Shown here: positions 1 through 11,722 of the stretch, piece by piece
Position numbering within the stretch: the stretch's first letter is position 1
Layout: each line of letters opens with the position of its first letter
Source of the DNA: Quillaja saponaria
Taxonomy: Eukaryota; Streptophyta; Magnoliopsida; Fabales; Quillajaceae
Direction of reading: 5' to 3'
DNA length: 64,000 bases
Assembly: GCA_029379385.1 (NCBI GenBank)
Contig: CM055608.1
Location: 23,682,350-23,746,349 of the forward strand
Made by a program: the position numbers and the translations under genes
The notes under the pieces: generated by a model
What the model saw: only the letters and a program-made list of their open reading frames with translations
What the model was told of the DNA's origin: nothing
The model's database searches: none

Positions 1-512
1 TATGACAATAATTCCGCTAGCTTTCAACCTACCATATCACTAGTAATCCTAAGTCCATTGCCAGCTGTGCTAAGGAAATACGAAATTAATGTCGATAAAG
101 GTAGAGTTCCAAATAAATCTAACCAACATAATTCACAAAGAGCGAGGTGTGTAAAAATTGTGAAGAAACTTTAATGGTTGCAGAAAGTAGCATCTCTCTT
201 CATGCTTGAAGAAAACTTCAGAATGAGATAGAGATCTTACAACCTCATAAGAAGAGGAGTTTATTTATTTATTTTCAGCAAAGTTACTCATTGGCCATAT
301 TATTTATGAAATGTCCTTACCTTTTTCACTCATTTCAATGTTAGGATGCATTGACATCAAGAGTTTCTTTTTCTTTTATTTTTCTTGCTACAGTAACATT
401 TTAGCAATCCTTCAAGTGGCATGTTTAGAAATAAAAATTAAAAATTAGAGTCGTCTACAAGATCATCCCTCTTTCAGCAATTATAAAACAGCATCAGAGC
501 AAAAGATCATAC

Positions 513-2569
513 CTCAAGCTGTTCATGAAGACGTTTCTGAACCTCCATCTGCATTCTGAGTGCCTCATTGATTTGCAATCCTCTGAAGGCCATGGAGAAT
601 TTTGTTGAATGTTAAACCAAATCAAGAGGATTTCAAGCCAATAACCTATGCATATAAAATTTGCATAATCAATAAAATAGCAAAGGTACCCACGGGGAAG
701 AATCTGTGCCAGAAATGCTGTCTCCAGAGTTCTTCTTCTCATCTTTAGAACCTGTAACACCAAGTCAAGAAATAATATGATGACTTGAGTTTCACATGTC
801 AAAACAAACGGGTTTTTTTTCCCCTTTTTGAGAGAGAATGAGGGAAGAGAAACACTGTACCTGTACCATCAGCTGGAGATTCAGGCAGATATTTTGCGAG
901 GCGATACTTCTAAAGAAAAATAGTAATGACAAGAGATTACAATCAACTTCAGAGATGTTGATTATATTGACATTTATGTGGCTAAATCTAATAGTAATGA
1001 TAAATAGCCAACTTACTTGTAAATGGCTTTTGACGTGATAAATGGTAAGTCCAGGTACACCCATCACTCTTAGGACACCTTTTGGTGTTGCCCCTGTCAC
1101 GAAGAAACAAGAGAAAAATCACATCTATTCAGGAAATAAGCTCAAGCAATGCAGATGTTGGTGTTACCCATAGTTAGTATTGTACTGGATGAAAGATTAC
1201 GGTATAAAATACGTACGAGTATAACAATTGAGAATAAAGCAACTACACAAACTACTCTACTTTATAGTAAATACAGTATCAAATATTTCTGTCAATACCA
1301 TTAATTTATAACCCTACTCAACTAGGAACTTCAGTGCACTGCTATTTATTAGGAGTATGATTTATTGGTATAGTTCAAAAACCTTTTCTTTATTTTCCTG
1401 TTAGTACAACTATACTACAATTTTATTTATCAAATATATTCTTTTTGCTAAGCACAAAATTGTTGGTTACTATCTATATAGAGACATTGGGAATATAAAT
1501 TTAACCAAAATAGGGCAAAAAGAGCATGAACTGAAAAAAAAAAAAATGACAAAGAAGACCAATGAGTATTGGGAATGGGCCAAGTGGTGAGGGGCTTAGC
1601 AAGGTCCAAGCTCCAATTGTTCCATGCTACTGAGAAGAGTTTAATTTGGTTGTCAAACTATGGCTTTAGGTTCCCACACAACCAAATGTGAAAAAGTCGT
1701 GTTTTTTCCATATGATTCAAACTAAGATGCCAAAAGCACATCTTTTTCATTTTAATGGATGGATGAGTATAAAACACGTATCTTACGTTTATTAACTAAC
1801 TAGGGCTTAACCTATAGAAACAGTAAAGTCAGAAGTCTTAACTGATATTTTGTTCTCAAAATATGACGAAATCTGGACACTAGTCGTCTAGTCCACTCAT
1901 AATATTAAACCAATTTTGATAAATGTTGTTTCATTTAAAAATGTATACTTAAACATATCCAATTTGATAATATTTGATAATTAACCAGAAAAGTTACTCC
2001 TTTTCATGTATTGGACATAGAACTATATGAATTAATAAGAAGAGCTTTAGTGTAAATGAAAAAACCAACATCATGCTGAAAGGAAGAGCTTATTTATAGG
2101 TGAACAAGAGAAGTAAAGCCAAGAAATTGATTCTTCCCATACCAACCTCACCCCCCCTCGATTCAGATAAACCCCCCACACCCTACACTCTTGTGTCCAC
2201 TACTGCATGCAAGGTCAAGTTTAATTCTTGAAATAAAAGTTTAGGACTTGACATAGGTACATATTTGATGGCTGATTCTAAATTGGGATAAAAAAAAGAG
2301 AGAAAAAAGAAAATAAAAAGAATTCTCGTCATGAAATAATTACTCAAAAGAAAATACCCACTGTCTGGTCCACCAAGTTGAGTAATGGCGTCCACAAAAC
2401 GGTCATGGAGATCTGAATTCCACCGCAACCTTTGCTTCCCATTTCCCCCAACAGGTGTAGAACTTTTCACAGCAGATCCACCCAAGGCCCCAGCATTTGC
2501 AAGTTGTTCAGCACCTTGAGCTTTATGTGGCACTAAGGTTACAGTTGAAAATTTCTTTGCGTGATACAT
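513..2569 (-). CDS. MYB-CC (PHR1-like/PHL) transcription factor, 3' end off window
   Basis: Five coding exons are visible: 2362-2569, 861-909, 694-751 and 513-582, plus 1017-1093 after the first. They join without frame breaks to 154 codons. The start MYHAKKF is typical of small PHL proteins. A single MYB-like (GARP) domain spans the first two junctions (RLRWNSDLHDRF, then PGLTIYHVKSHLQKYR with the SHLQKY signature), followed by a serine-rich linker and the coiled-coil domain (GLQINEALRMQMEVQKRLHE). MYB-CC proteins bind P1BS-like promoter elements in the nucleus and act in phosphate-starvation and related responses. The donors at 2361 and 693 are GTGGGT; the others are closer to consensus. 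The rest of the coiled coil and the C-terminus were not found in bases 1-512, so the last exon(s) lie left of the window. Family call firm; the exact PHL member (PHL7-like by resemblance) is inferred. Confidence 0.9.
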
Positions 2570-3728
2570 AATCTTGCTGACTACACTTGCAGAGAAACAA
2601 AAGATTATAAGCTCTAATCTACATTTAAGAAAAGACACTTATCGAGTAAGATACATAATTAACACTTATGCTATTGCTAGTGTTGTAACAGACATCTATA
2701 TACATAGCATGGATGCAGATTCTTTCAAAGACAAAACAGAATTATTTGTTTCAAGACAGAAAAAACGAAATGAGATCCCTCAGCATAGAATGCACGGTCA
2801 TCTTTTGTAAGGTGCCTGTATATGTCTAACACAAACATTAGACACTAAAATCATGGACATATTTCCCACATCTCAGAAGTACATATGCACAATTATTAAC
2901 GGTCAGGGTGAAATTACGCTCAGGTCAAATGCAATTAAGATGCACTCACTTATTGATGTAACTTTGCTTTGATAATCAGTTGTATAAAGTAGTATATTAG
3001 ATTAGAAAGGTAAGAATCCTAAGAACTAAATAGCATAAAAAGCCAATTCAAACCAGAGATCTATACATATAAACCCAACACCTCCTCTCCACCTTGATAT
3101 TGCATTTGGGGAGGAGGTGATTGCAGAAATTTAGCCTATACTTGTATCATGTACTTCTTACCATGTTTATGCTTCATGACCTTTAGCAAACAAGACTTAC
3201 ACAGTTCGTACTACTCTAAATGCCAGAATATATTTAGAAAATAAACAGGTCATCTGAATTTTGAGAATTGAAAAAAGGCATTAGAAGATTTGATATGTAA
3301 GGTCGCGCTCTAGATGAAGGAGCACAAATCTCTAAGAACTTATCCATAAGAAAAAGTGCGAAAAAAAATCCTATAGAAGGGTTCTTTAGCATTCCCACAA
3401 TGAGTAGATACCACCAACTCCAAAGTCACCAAATTAGAAGTAATTGTGAAAATTACGGGAAAACAAAAAACCCATGACTTGTAAACAGCCTTCAAAAACA
3501 AAAACTAGTATATTACTCGTGAACCAATTAATTTCTCAAATTCAACAGGAACACATCGATTTACTTTCTCAATTTGTAGATACTAGTATTACTTTACATT
3601 CTTGCAAGAAGTTAAATACTATAATGAAGCACAGAATTTTTTTTTTTAAAAAGGTAATAATTCAACAGTCGGAAAGGAAAATTTAGTAAAAATTATACTA
3701 TCAAACCCAAATTCACCACAGGGTTTAC

Positions 3729-4213
3729 CTTAAGATAGGCAAGCAAATGTGAAATTTCCGATCGTTAAAACAGTTCACAGCTCCAAAGCAACCAACAAAC
3801 AATTACTGGAAGGCGTTAGAGCTTTCATCGCTCAATTTAAGACTCTAATTGAAGCAATTTGAGAACCCCAAACAACTCCTTCAACTTTTCGTCGAAGACA
3901 AGATAATTGGGAGCTCAAAATTCAAACTTGAGTATCAGAAATAGATCAATTTGCAGAGCTCCGAATTGGTAAAACGATGTGTATTAGGCGTTGAAAATTG
4001 GGTTGAGAGACGGATTTGGAAGTGACCAAACAGAAAGAGTAGGTGAGAGGGATATCTCCGCCGAGAAAGTTTGGGAATATCGACGAGAAATGGAATTTTC
4101 ACGGAAAGATAAGAAATTGGTATTCGTTGGTCTCTGTCTGCAATTTCAGGAATGATTGGATTTTGGAGAGAGAAGAAGATAGAAAAAAGGATCGTGGAAT
4201 GGACGGCGGCCTT
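3729..4213 (-). promoter_or_regulatory. 5' leader exon and promoter side of the MYB-CC gene
   Basis: The start codon at 2567-2569 sits just after an acceptor (TAGTCAGCAAG), so the leader must be spliced. A donor-like site (AAG followed by GTAAAC) ends a purine/pyrimidine-mixed stretch at 3729. Upstream to about 4213 the minus strand looks like a plant 5' UTR. This implies a leader intron of about 1.15 kb (about 2575-3728). The transcription start is a guess; no confident TATA box was picked. Confidence 0.5.
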
Positions 4214-4259
4214 TAAATGGACGTTAGAGAAGTTGGGACCCACTTAAATTGGTAAATTA

Positions 4260-5080
4260 TCATTTAGTTCCTAAAGTTTCACTCTTTTATAAAATTCACA
4301 GTCGAAATTTTTATTTTTGTTTTTTCCAACCCTAAATTTTATATAATAGATTTACAATTTTCTCCCAGTTTAATAAACTTCACCCAATTAAACACATTTA
4401 ATAATGGTACTATTTATTAATTTTAGAAGTTGTGAAATTATTGTGTATGTCTGTATATATTAAAATAGATATTTTAGATTTTAGATGCGACACAATTCAA
4501 ATATCTTTTATTAATATGTGAAAAAATGAAATGTCACCTAATGTGGCATATAAGAATTTTGATTGTCATATCACATTTAGGAATACAAACAACATGTTAT
4601 TTTAATTATTTAATTAATGTCTCCTTGTATATATATTTTTATATTTTTTACAAGTATTTTATATTCTTTCGGTGTAAATCTGATCTCATTTAAAATTCAT
4701 GACTGTCTCTCCAGATAGGGGGCACCACTCCTTGGTACAAGCAAGTGCACCCATGGCCATAACTTTCATTTGTCGAATATGACAGGATACTAGTATATTC
4801 CAGTATGCCCGTCCTTCCTATAAAGATCAATCTTGTATGCATGTGAATTGTGTTCTAGTTCAAGCATATATAGAAGCATTGAGGAATCAAGCTTATATTC
4901 ATATAATACAACGTAGGGAATAAATAACTGAGGATAGGTTAAGATTCAGAGGACCACTTTACATGTCATGGTTATCTACTATAAAACTATGAGTGAGCAT
5001 TTCAGGTGGCTTGGTTATTAAAGATGTTTGGTAGGTGAGCATTATTTTAGACCTAAGCATAGGTTCGGTTGGTTATAAAA
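4260..5080. other. AT-rich intergenic DNA, no gene seen
   Basis: About 800 bases of AT-rich sequence between the MYB-CC leader and the LINE remnant. I see no coding potential, no RNA gene and no clear repeat border. Confidence 0.5.
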
Positions 5081-5081
5081 T

Positions 5082-5330
5082 TTGTCAATTGTTGAAGAGG
5101 TGCAGCCAAGGCCAATAAAATTCCTTAAAAACATAGACTCCAGGGCTCTTGGACATACCCATCTTTATAGCTCAACTGAAGACACAGTGATGGAAAATTG
5201 TCTGAGATGGTATGGATATATACAGACAGTTAAGCAATACAAATGGCCGGTGCAGAAGAGTAAGCAAATTCAAGTATGAGAACAATGAATGATAAGAGAA
5301 ACGAAGATAACACAGGTAGAAATTCTAATC
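5082..5330 (+). mobile_element. Degenerate LINE reverse-transcriptase tail
   Basis: The translated stretch contains ENCLRWYGYIQ, then PVQKSKQIQV, then (after stops and small indels) a piece like the GRGRPK..LVEVVKKD segment. This order matches the C-terminal end of a common plant LINE reverse transcriptase (consensus MRENRLRWFGHV..RP..APVRRCE). The copy has stops and is not functional. Borders are approximate, and the tandem copies just downstream seem to continue the same protein end. Confidence 0.55.
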
Positions 5331-5347
5331 AAAGAGTAGGAAAGGGT

Positions 5348-5530
5348 AAGTGGATACTGTAGGCTTGGCTGTAGATGGGACTATATGATTGAAAGAAATC
5401 CATGCAGAAGATTACAATTATAATCAACGTTATAGTTGGAAAAGTATAAGTGGATACTGTAGCGTGGCTGTAGATGGGACTAAATGATTGAAAGAAATCC
5501 ATGCAGAAGATTACGATTATTTTCAATCAG
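5348..5530 (+). repeat. Two-copy tandem duplication, 100-bp period, in LINE-derived DNA
   Basis: The block starting AAGTGGATACTGTAG at 5348 recurs at 5448. Both copies contain GAAAGAAATCCATGCAGAAG, which resembles the codons of the LINE motif (E/D)W(R/K)..IH.(A/E)D near the end of the reverse transcriptase. The second copy is slightly shorter. The copies differ at only a few positions. Confidence 0.8.
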
Positions 5531-5786
5531 AAAGAAAGAAAACAAAACACAATTCAATTTTCACGCACCAATATTAATCAGCAGCAGTAGCTAATTGACA
5601 AAACAAAATGACAACAGAATTAGTTGGCTTTTTGTAATTCCAACTAGTAAATTTGAGGATTAGGAGGAAGGTAGGGAACAAATATACTAAAGGTCTTTTA
5701 ACACAAATCCCTCTTCCTAATTATGAGTTATCACCTTGTTTCTGAAAGCAAATTTGACTTTCATAAAGGGGATGCAAGTAAACAAC

Positions 5787-7270
5787 CTGTATTACAAAAT
5801 CATCAGGTGGCTGATGTGGTCCTGAAAGTTTATATCACCCTGCATATCCTGGCTAGAGAGATCCATCCTTCAGATCTGGGTAGAACTGCCTTGTGCTGTT
5901 GGACATACCGAATACTCATACCTGCAGATCAAAGTCCACATCAAAAATCTTTATTTTTACAGAATATTTGAAAATTAAAACCACAATGATTGAAATTCAT
6001 TTTGTAATGTATATGTATAAATGTCTTGCAGTCTAGCCTGGGAAACACCCCCATCATGAAACAATCACTAAGACATGAACAACCAGTAGTTCATTCCCAC
6101 CTATAACCTTCAACATCCAGTTTAGGTTTTTAATGATAGAAAATTGAAGCCATACATAACTACTCCATACAAGTAGTTTTTTTTTTTTTTTTTGCTAAGA
6201 TTCCATACAAATTGTTAGATGTGAAATGCACACAAACCGCTTTAATTTTGATCGACAGTAAGTCAGTAAGAAAACTGTATGCTATTTGCACTATCAATAA
6301 ACAAGCTACAATACATAACAAAGACCTCAGGAAAAATGACTTGTCAATAAAGCATGTTCCCTGAATCCACCACAATACCAAAGTGTTTACTGAACTGTTA
6401 TGCTGAACACAAAGTTGGAACTTATTGAGTGGAAAAGAATTCCAAATATCAGAAATTTGTACAACATTTTGACTTTTGTATGAAATAATAGTGTAATATT
6501 TTAAACCACGCAACCACATTCAATAGAAAATTAAAAGATTCACCCTCTGTGTATTTTTTTTAAAAATAAAAAGAAGGATTATTAAAAGAAAAGAGAAGAC
6601 AGCAGAAAGAAGAGGATAAGTGATCCTCCTACAGAAAGAAAATGTACAGAAGAAACCCAAAGAAGATCTCCAACATAATGTAGAAAACATCTAACTATGA
6701 GGTATCAGGGATACACAGACATAGGACTAGATAACTCGGCTACTAAATTAAGATTTCTCGGCTACTAAATTAAGGTATTAAATCTTGTAGCACCCAAAAG
6801 AAACAAATGAGTACTTATTGAGAAAGCTTGAGATATCATAAACACCACCAATCCATTTAACATGTGGCCCAAACTTGACCTGACCATTCAAATCCAGAGT
6901 AACATGCACCCCAGGTAACCCATCCTGTGGTATAGGATATATCAAATGTTTGAAAGGAGAGATTTCACATTGGACAATGTAAAGTGACAACTTCGAGCTT
7001 AGTAAACAGGAGGAATAACTCAGTTTATCCCATCGAGTTTCTTTGCTAGGCAGGGACACTTAGGCCTTCTGAGTTCACTACAAGTTTAGAATAGTACTAG
7101 CTCTGGGTGAAAATCCATTCTGTTCTTCAAGAGATTTAATTGTATGATAGATGGAGGAAAATCTGATTTCCTTCAAGATGGCCGCCAATAACACCAGTTG
7201 TAGGTGAAGGTTGATCTATGGTATTCAGCTTCCCCTAAAACCCACATTGGGTGATATCCCTGTCAATATA
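5787..7270 (-). pseudogene. L2HGDH: L-2-hydroxyglutarate dehydrogenase pseudogene with introns
   Basis: Reading right to left, the minus strand gives GEAEYHRSTFTYN, VIGGHLEGNQIFLHLS, VVNSEGLSVPA, ISPFKHLIYPIPQDG, GVHVTLDLNGQVKFGPHVKW and DISSFLNK (exon end at 6815). After an intron-like gap of about 0.9 kb and an acceptor at 5922 it gives YSVC, FYPDLKDGSL, PGYAG and KLSGPHQPPDDFVIQ (exon 5787-5921, donor GTTGTT). The order and spacing match the FAD-dependent mitochondrial enzyme that oxidises L-2-hydroxyglutarate. Several frameshifts and stops break the frame. The N-terminal FAD-binding part and the last exon (GVPGLVNLFGIESPGLTS in the family) were not found. Retained introns point to a duplicated rather than a processed pseudogene. 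Assignment is from recalled family motifs and is strong over more than 120 residues. Confidence 0.8.
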
Positions 7271-7469
7271 CACTTGTTGCTCTAAATAAAGAAACTGAAT
7301 TCAGAATAGATATATTTAAACAAAACTAGGGCTTTAATCCATGCTTCCTTAATTTAGTAAATAAAGATGGAAATGCATACCACTAGAGACAACATTAGAG
7401 AATTGGAATCAACAATTCCAAAAAGTGGTGAAGAGATTTCTAATCTTATCAGTTTATTGGACATTCTTG

Positions 7470-8112
7470 TGCCTTGTCACCTCTCCGGTATCCGACAGGC
7501 GCATTTGGTCTCTTGCTTCTTTTGGATCCATCCTCTCTTGTAGGTCCTTTTATAGTTTTTTTTTAATCGGGGTCCGGACCCTTCCTCCTTCCCTCTCATA
7601 AATTTATTTGTTAGGTTAAAGTTCCATCTAAGGTTAGGCTTTTATTTGGACTGCAACTCTTAAGAAAGTTAACACCAACAATTTGTTGCAGGTGTGGTCC
7701 GTGTGGAGACGGCATTAGTTGAGTTAAGTTGCTTTAGGAATAATGAAACCAGTGAGCATCTATTTCTTTATTGTTCTTTGGTTTGGAGTATTCTGTGTAG
7801 ACTATTTGATATTTTCAATACTCCTTAGGTCTGTCAGAGCACTTTGCATGATCTTTTTGGTGACATGGTACCCATGTTCTGAGGGGAGTAAGGATGCTAA
7901 GTGTTAATGTAGTTTTTTTTTATTTTAATTATCACGCTTTTCTTTGGTGCTATGCATTAGAAGCGTTTTAAGGAGTTCCTTTAGTCGACATACAATGTGA
8001 TTGGCAAGTCCTTTTTATTTTAAGTTAGCTTTTTCTTTTTTTCTTGTCCACCCCTTCTTTTTCTTTCTCTTAATAACATTTCTTTATATATCGAAAAAAG
8101 AAAAAAAAATCC
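7470..8112 (+). mobile_element. 5'-truncated L1-type LINE with zf-RVT region and A-rich tail
   Basis: In changing frames the plus strand gives RIWSLASF, KVRLFIWTATLKKVNTNNLLQ in pieces, and ETSEHLFLYCSLVWSIL. This is the order of the zinc-binding domain after plant L1 reverse transcriptases (typical W......VNTND.LQ...C..C....E..DHLFLHC). About 200 bases later come the usual T-rich 3' UTR, TTAATAACATTTC, and an A-rich tail at 8091-8112. Frameshifts and stops make it inactive. The 5' border is uncertain. Confidence 0.65.
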
Positions 8113-8848
8113 AGAAAATGTTGAAGTAAAGCTTTCACACATTACATCCCTAAGTTTCAGTCTCATGGCATTACATCCCTAAGTTTCACACATTACATGT
8201 TGAAGTAAAACCCTCCACCATCCTCAATCCATCAACCCCATTTTGAACCTCAAATTCCATCAGCCCCATTTTGAATCCCAAATTTCACCAGATTGTTCAT
8301 ATTTGGAACATCTGATGATCGAATCACAACTAGGAGCTTCCAAGTTGTTTATGACGAATATCACATTGGCACTTCGGAACAGTTACAGCAGTATTCATTT
8401 CATATAACATTTCTCCCTCTTAACACAAAATACAGCCAAAAAACAGAATTAGATTACATTCTACAATGAAGGGGAAAGAAATTCTTATGCCATGTTCTAG
8501 TTGATTGCCCCAGAATAAACAAATGGAAAAAGTACCCAATGCAATATTATTTTCCTAGAAATTAAGAAAAGACAACGTCACCTTTTCCCCCTCCAAATAG
8601 AGCATGCAATTTTCGTGGTTGAGGGGGGGAAATTTGACACTTTCGAGTTCAAGTTATGAGCAACAAAAGCAATTTTTTGTTATGAACTCTGTCAATATGT
8701 TTTCAATCCCATTGTTTTAGACTGGCTGTTTTAGAACTGAAATTGAAGGGAATTTTGCTGAGTTTTCAATAAATTTAGAAAATATCAAAACAAAATTAAC
8801 AAAATGATAAAACAACATAAAGGTTCAAGACATACAAAATGATAAACA
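8113..8848. other. Spacer between LINE tail and MULE ORF
   Basis: No gene seen. A short tandem motif, CATTACATCCCTAAGTTTCA, occurs twice near 8145 and 8168. This could be the 3' flank or terminal region of the MULE, but I could not match it to an inverted partner. Confidence 0.4.
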
Positions 8849-11107
8849 CTAAGCATTGGAAGATTGTCCTTGTGCATCATTAGGACATCTTTTTTTGTTG
8901 TGACCCTCTTGTCGACATTTCCCACATCGTTGTTTCCCACATCGTTGTTTCCCACATTGTGGTGAAGGTGGCCTACCCTGTGTTCGCAATTTGGTGATAT
9001 CAGGAAGCACATGTGGAAATTTGTACTCTGGCCATTCATCTTCATGCATCATAGGTATATGTCCTGATTCTGTGTGAGCTGCAGTCTCAGTCTGATTGTT
9101 GACAAAGTACTTCACGCACCGACAAAATATCAAGCGTACCATGGCAGTGATAGGAACTTGACGAGCTCCTTTTAATAAATAATCAAAACATTCAGCCAAT
9201 TCATTGGTCATAAACCCAAAACGCCTACTACCGTCATATGCCATTGTCCATTTCTCAAATGGACAATCTGCAAACCAGCTCCCGAAATCTGACCCCAATT
9301 TGTTCAAATCTTCCATACACTTATGAAGCTTGTAAGGTTCTACTTGGTACCCGGCTCTCAACACCAAATTTTTTGCAGTCATGTTCTTCTTAGCTGCTTG
9401 AAAATTATTGGCAATATGTCTCAGACAAAAACGGTGGTAAGCACGTGGTTCTGTCCAACCAATAGTAGAATCATTAACAGCAGCTATTATCCCCGGATGG
9501 CGATCAGACATAAGACAAATACCATCTCTTTGAGTTACATGCTTTCGCAAGCATAGAAGGAACCATGACCAACTATCATTGTTCTCATCCTCAACAACTG
9601 CAAATGCAAGTGGCATCACACTATGGGCACCATCAACTCCACATGCGATCAATAACTTTCCCTTATACTTTCCATGTAGAAAAGCACCATCAACCTGAAT
9701 AAGTGGCTTGCAATGTTTGAAGGACTCAATTGATGGTCCGAATGCCCAGAATACCCGATGAAAGATAACCTCACTTGGATTGGCAGTTTTATAGGTCTTC
9801 CACTCAAACTTAGTCCCAGGGTTTGTAGCTCGAATTGCATTTAAAAACTTGGGCAACTTATTATAAGATTCCTCCCATGAACCAAAAACTAGCTCTATTG
9901 CCTTCTTTTTTGCCTTCCATATCTTATTCATATGAACCTCATAACCGAACCTATCTGTCACATGGCTCTGCAACTCTGATCCTGATGTCTCAGGATGTTC
10001 TCTGATTTTATTTTTAATCAACTCAACTATTAATCCTTTGTTCAAATTATAATGATCTTGTGACAGACCATGATAAACACATGTATGCGGAGTAACTAAT
10101 TTGGTTACCTTAAATAGCCCGTGCCTTTTACTTTTACTTGCTCGCAACCTCCATTTGCATCCTTGATCGTGAACCTTGCACTTGATATCCCATACACTCC
10201 TATTGGACTCAACCACTATAAATGCCACGTGTTTCTCAATGTGCCAATACTTAACTGTTTTCATTATGTCTGCTTTCGTGCCAAATATCTGCCCCTTGTA
10301 AAAATCCTCATGCAAAAACCTTTGACCTCTTGCCACATGATCATCGTCAGTTACAACTGCCTCCACAATGTTAATTTCAGTGAAGATTTGGTCTGGGACA
10401 CATTCATTGCATACATCTTCTTCAGTAAATTCAGGATCATCACAATATTCAGAATCAATGTTAATTTTAGGGTCATCATCATCACCGGCTAGTTGTGGAA
10501 ATTCACCAGTATGAGGGTCATCAAAAACAGGTGCTTGTGGGTCAAGCTCAGTGGAGGCAGGAGGTATGTCAAATTGGGAAAGCTCTCGATGGATTGGGGA
10601 GAGAATTTTCTGACATCGGATTTCCTCCCGATGAACATGATTGGGAGTTGTGTGATCTTGAATATCCTCTTGATGCACTGGACAAGAGGGACTTTCAATT
10701 ATCGTTGATTGAGTCTCACAAACCCCATCTTCTAAGCCAAAGCCTGAAGAATGTTGCACATCTGAAAGATTATTTTTTTCCAAGTAGAACTCAAGAGAAA
10801 ACGACCGCCCTTGCTCCACAGCAAATTGAAGCATAGTCTCCAAATCCTCATCATCATTTACATTAATTGGTTGGTAGTGGATTGCATTGTGCAACTGATT
10901 CGGATATCGACAGATAATCTTCAAGTATTCAGTTGTGCAATCAACATGTAAAGCTTTACACAAACGAGCATGAAACTGCTCATAATTTATCCCCAACAAC
11001 ACCCTCATACACTTAACAGGGGGACAATCATATTCAACCCCATTCAAACCCTTTTTCATTTCACCGTTCACATAGCACATAATTCCAATAGAAGTATTAT
11101 CTCCCAT
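8849..11107 (-). CDS. Mutator-like (MuDR) transposase, 752 aa, SWIM region missing
   Basis: One uninterrupted ORF. The first ~110 residues are the PB1-like N-terminal region of plant MuDR proteins (IMCYVNGEMKKG.., ICRYPNQLHNAIHYQP). Next comes an acidic linker, then the DNA-binding region (FGTKADIMKTVKYWHIEKH..) and the MULE transposase domain. DDE candidates are D~472 (VDGAFLHGKY), D~534 (LMSDRHPGI) and E~635 (TNELAECFD). A CCHC knuckle (CGKCRQEGHNKKRCP) ends the protein. Family members normally carry about 100 more residues, including a CxCx..W..PCxHA SWIM motif, between YFVNNQTETAA and MMHEDEWPEY. Here these join directly and in frame. Transposition activity is therefore doubtful, although the ORF is otherwise intact. 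No terminal inverted repeat was identified. It could be a young MULE or a domesticated copy. Confidence 0.9.
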   Translation of the reverse strand: MGDNTSIGIMCYVNGEMKKGLNGVEYDCPPVKCMRVLLGINYEQFHARLCKALHVDCTTEYLKIICRYPNQLHNAIHYQPINVNDDEDLETMLQFAVEQGRSFSLEFYLEKNNLSDVQHSSGFGLEDGVCETQSTIIESPSCPVHQEDIQDHTTPNHVHREEIRCQKILSPIHRELSQFDIPPASTELDPQAPVFDDPHTGEFPQLAGDDDDPKINIDSEYCDDPEFTEEDVCNECVPDQIFTEINIVEAVVTDDDHVARGQRFLHEDFYKGQIFGTKADIMKTVKYWHIEKHVAFIVVESNRSVWDIKCKVHDQGCKWRLRASKSKRHGLFKVTKLVTPHTCVYHGLSQDHYNLNKGLIVELIKNKIREHPETSGSELQSHVTDRFGYEVHMNKIWKAKKKAIELVFGSWEESYNKLPKFLNAIRATNPGTKFEWKTYKTANPSEVIFHRVFWAFGPSIESFKHCKPLIQVDGAFLHGKYKGKLLIACGVDGAHSVMPLAFAVVEDENNDSWSWFLLCLRKHVTQRDGICLMSDRHPGIIAAVNDSTIGWTEPRAYHRFCLRHIANNFQAAKKNMTAKNLVLRAGYQVEPYKLHKCMEDLNKLGSDFGSWFADCPFEKWTMAYDGSRRFGFMTNELAECFDYLLKGARQVPITAMVRLIFCRCVKYFVNNQTETAAHTESGHIPMMHEDEWPEYKFPHVLPDITKLRTQGRPPSPQCGKQRCGKQRCGKCRQEGHNKKRCPNDAQGQSSNA
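8916..8960 (-). repeat. Three-copy 15-bp repeat inside the zinc-knuckle codons
   Basis: The plus strand shows TTTCCCACATCGTTG twice, then a variant ending in TTGTG. On the coding strand this gives CGKQR, CGKQR and CGKCR in a row. Only the third copy completes the CCHC knuckle. The repeat keeps frame and looks like a small slippage expansion. Confidence 0.8.
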
Positions 11108-11142
11108 AATGTATCCTGTTCCATCAAAAACTCAAAAAAACA

Positions 11143-11143
11143 A

Positions 11144-11180
<37 letters not shown>

Positions 11181-11181
11181 T
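11143..11181. repeat. (AAT)n microsatellite
   Basis: About thirteen uninterrupted AAT/ATA units, followed by a short TA run. It lies about 35 bases upstream of the MULE start codon, next to the T-rich (coding-strand) tract that would serve as polypyrimidine tract for the acceptor at 11116. Confidence 0.95.
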
Positions 11182-11722
11182 ATATATTAGAAATACCAAA
11201 TCTCACACTATTAGCTTCACTTAAACTGAAAATTAAACTACTGGGAAACTTGGAGTGCCATATTTTATGTAGTACATCCAAATTTAATATGTTCGACTAG
11301 GTAGCAGCCGCTTTCCTAACAGGGTAAACGCCAACCTCCTTTAATTTAACTCTACAAAGCAAAAATAAAAAATAAAAAATAAAAAATTATACCAATTTAT
11401 GGGATTTTCTCTAATTGCTAATATGGGTTACATACCCTGCCAGTTGCTAATATCTTTAAGAATTAAGCTCAAACCAAACAATGGTATTGTAAGTTGTAAC
11501 ACTGTTGTGAAAGCAATAAGTTACTGCAATACTGCATTATCAAATATATATTCTAACATGGACATACTTAAAATAAGTGAAGCTTAAGTAAAATATATAT
11601 TATCAAATTTATCATCAATCACAACAAGAGGGGTTACGAAAAAAATAAGGCTCATAATGATATCCCTAATTTCCAAAATGAAACATTATCAAGCCTTCAT
11701 ATAATTTGATAAAATCACTTAC

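Noticed and set aside
10121..10836. Plus-strand ORFs inside the MULE
   Set aside because: Shadows of the 752-codon minus-strand transposase frame.
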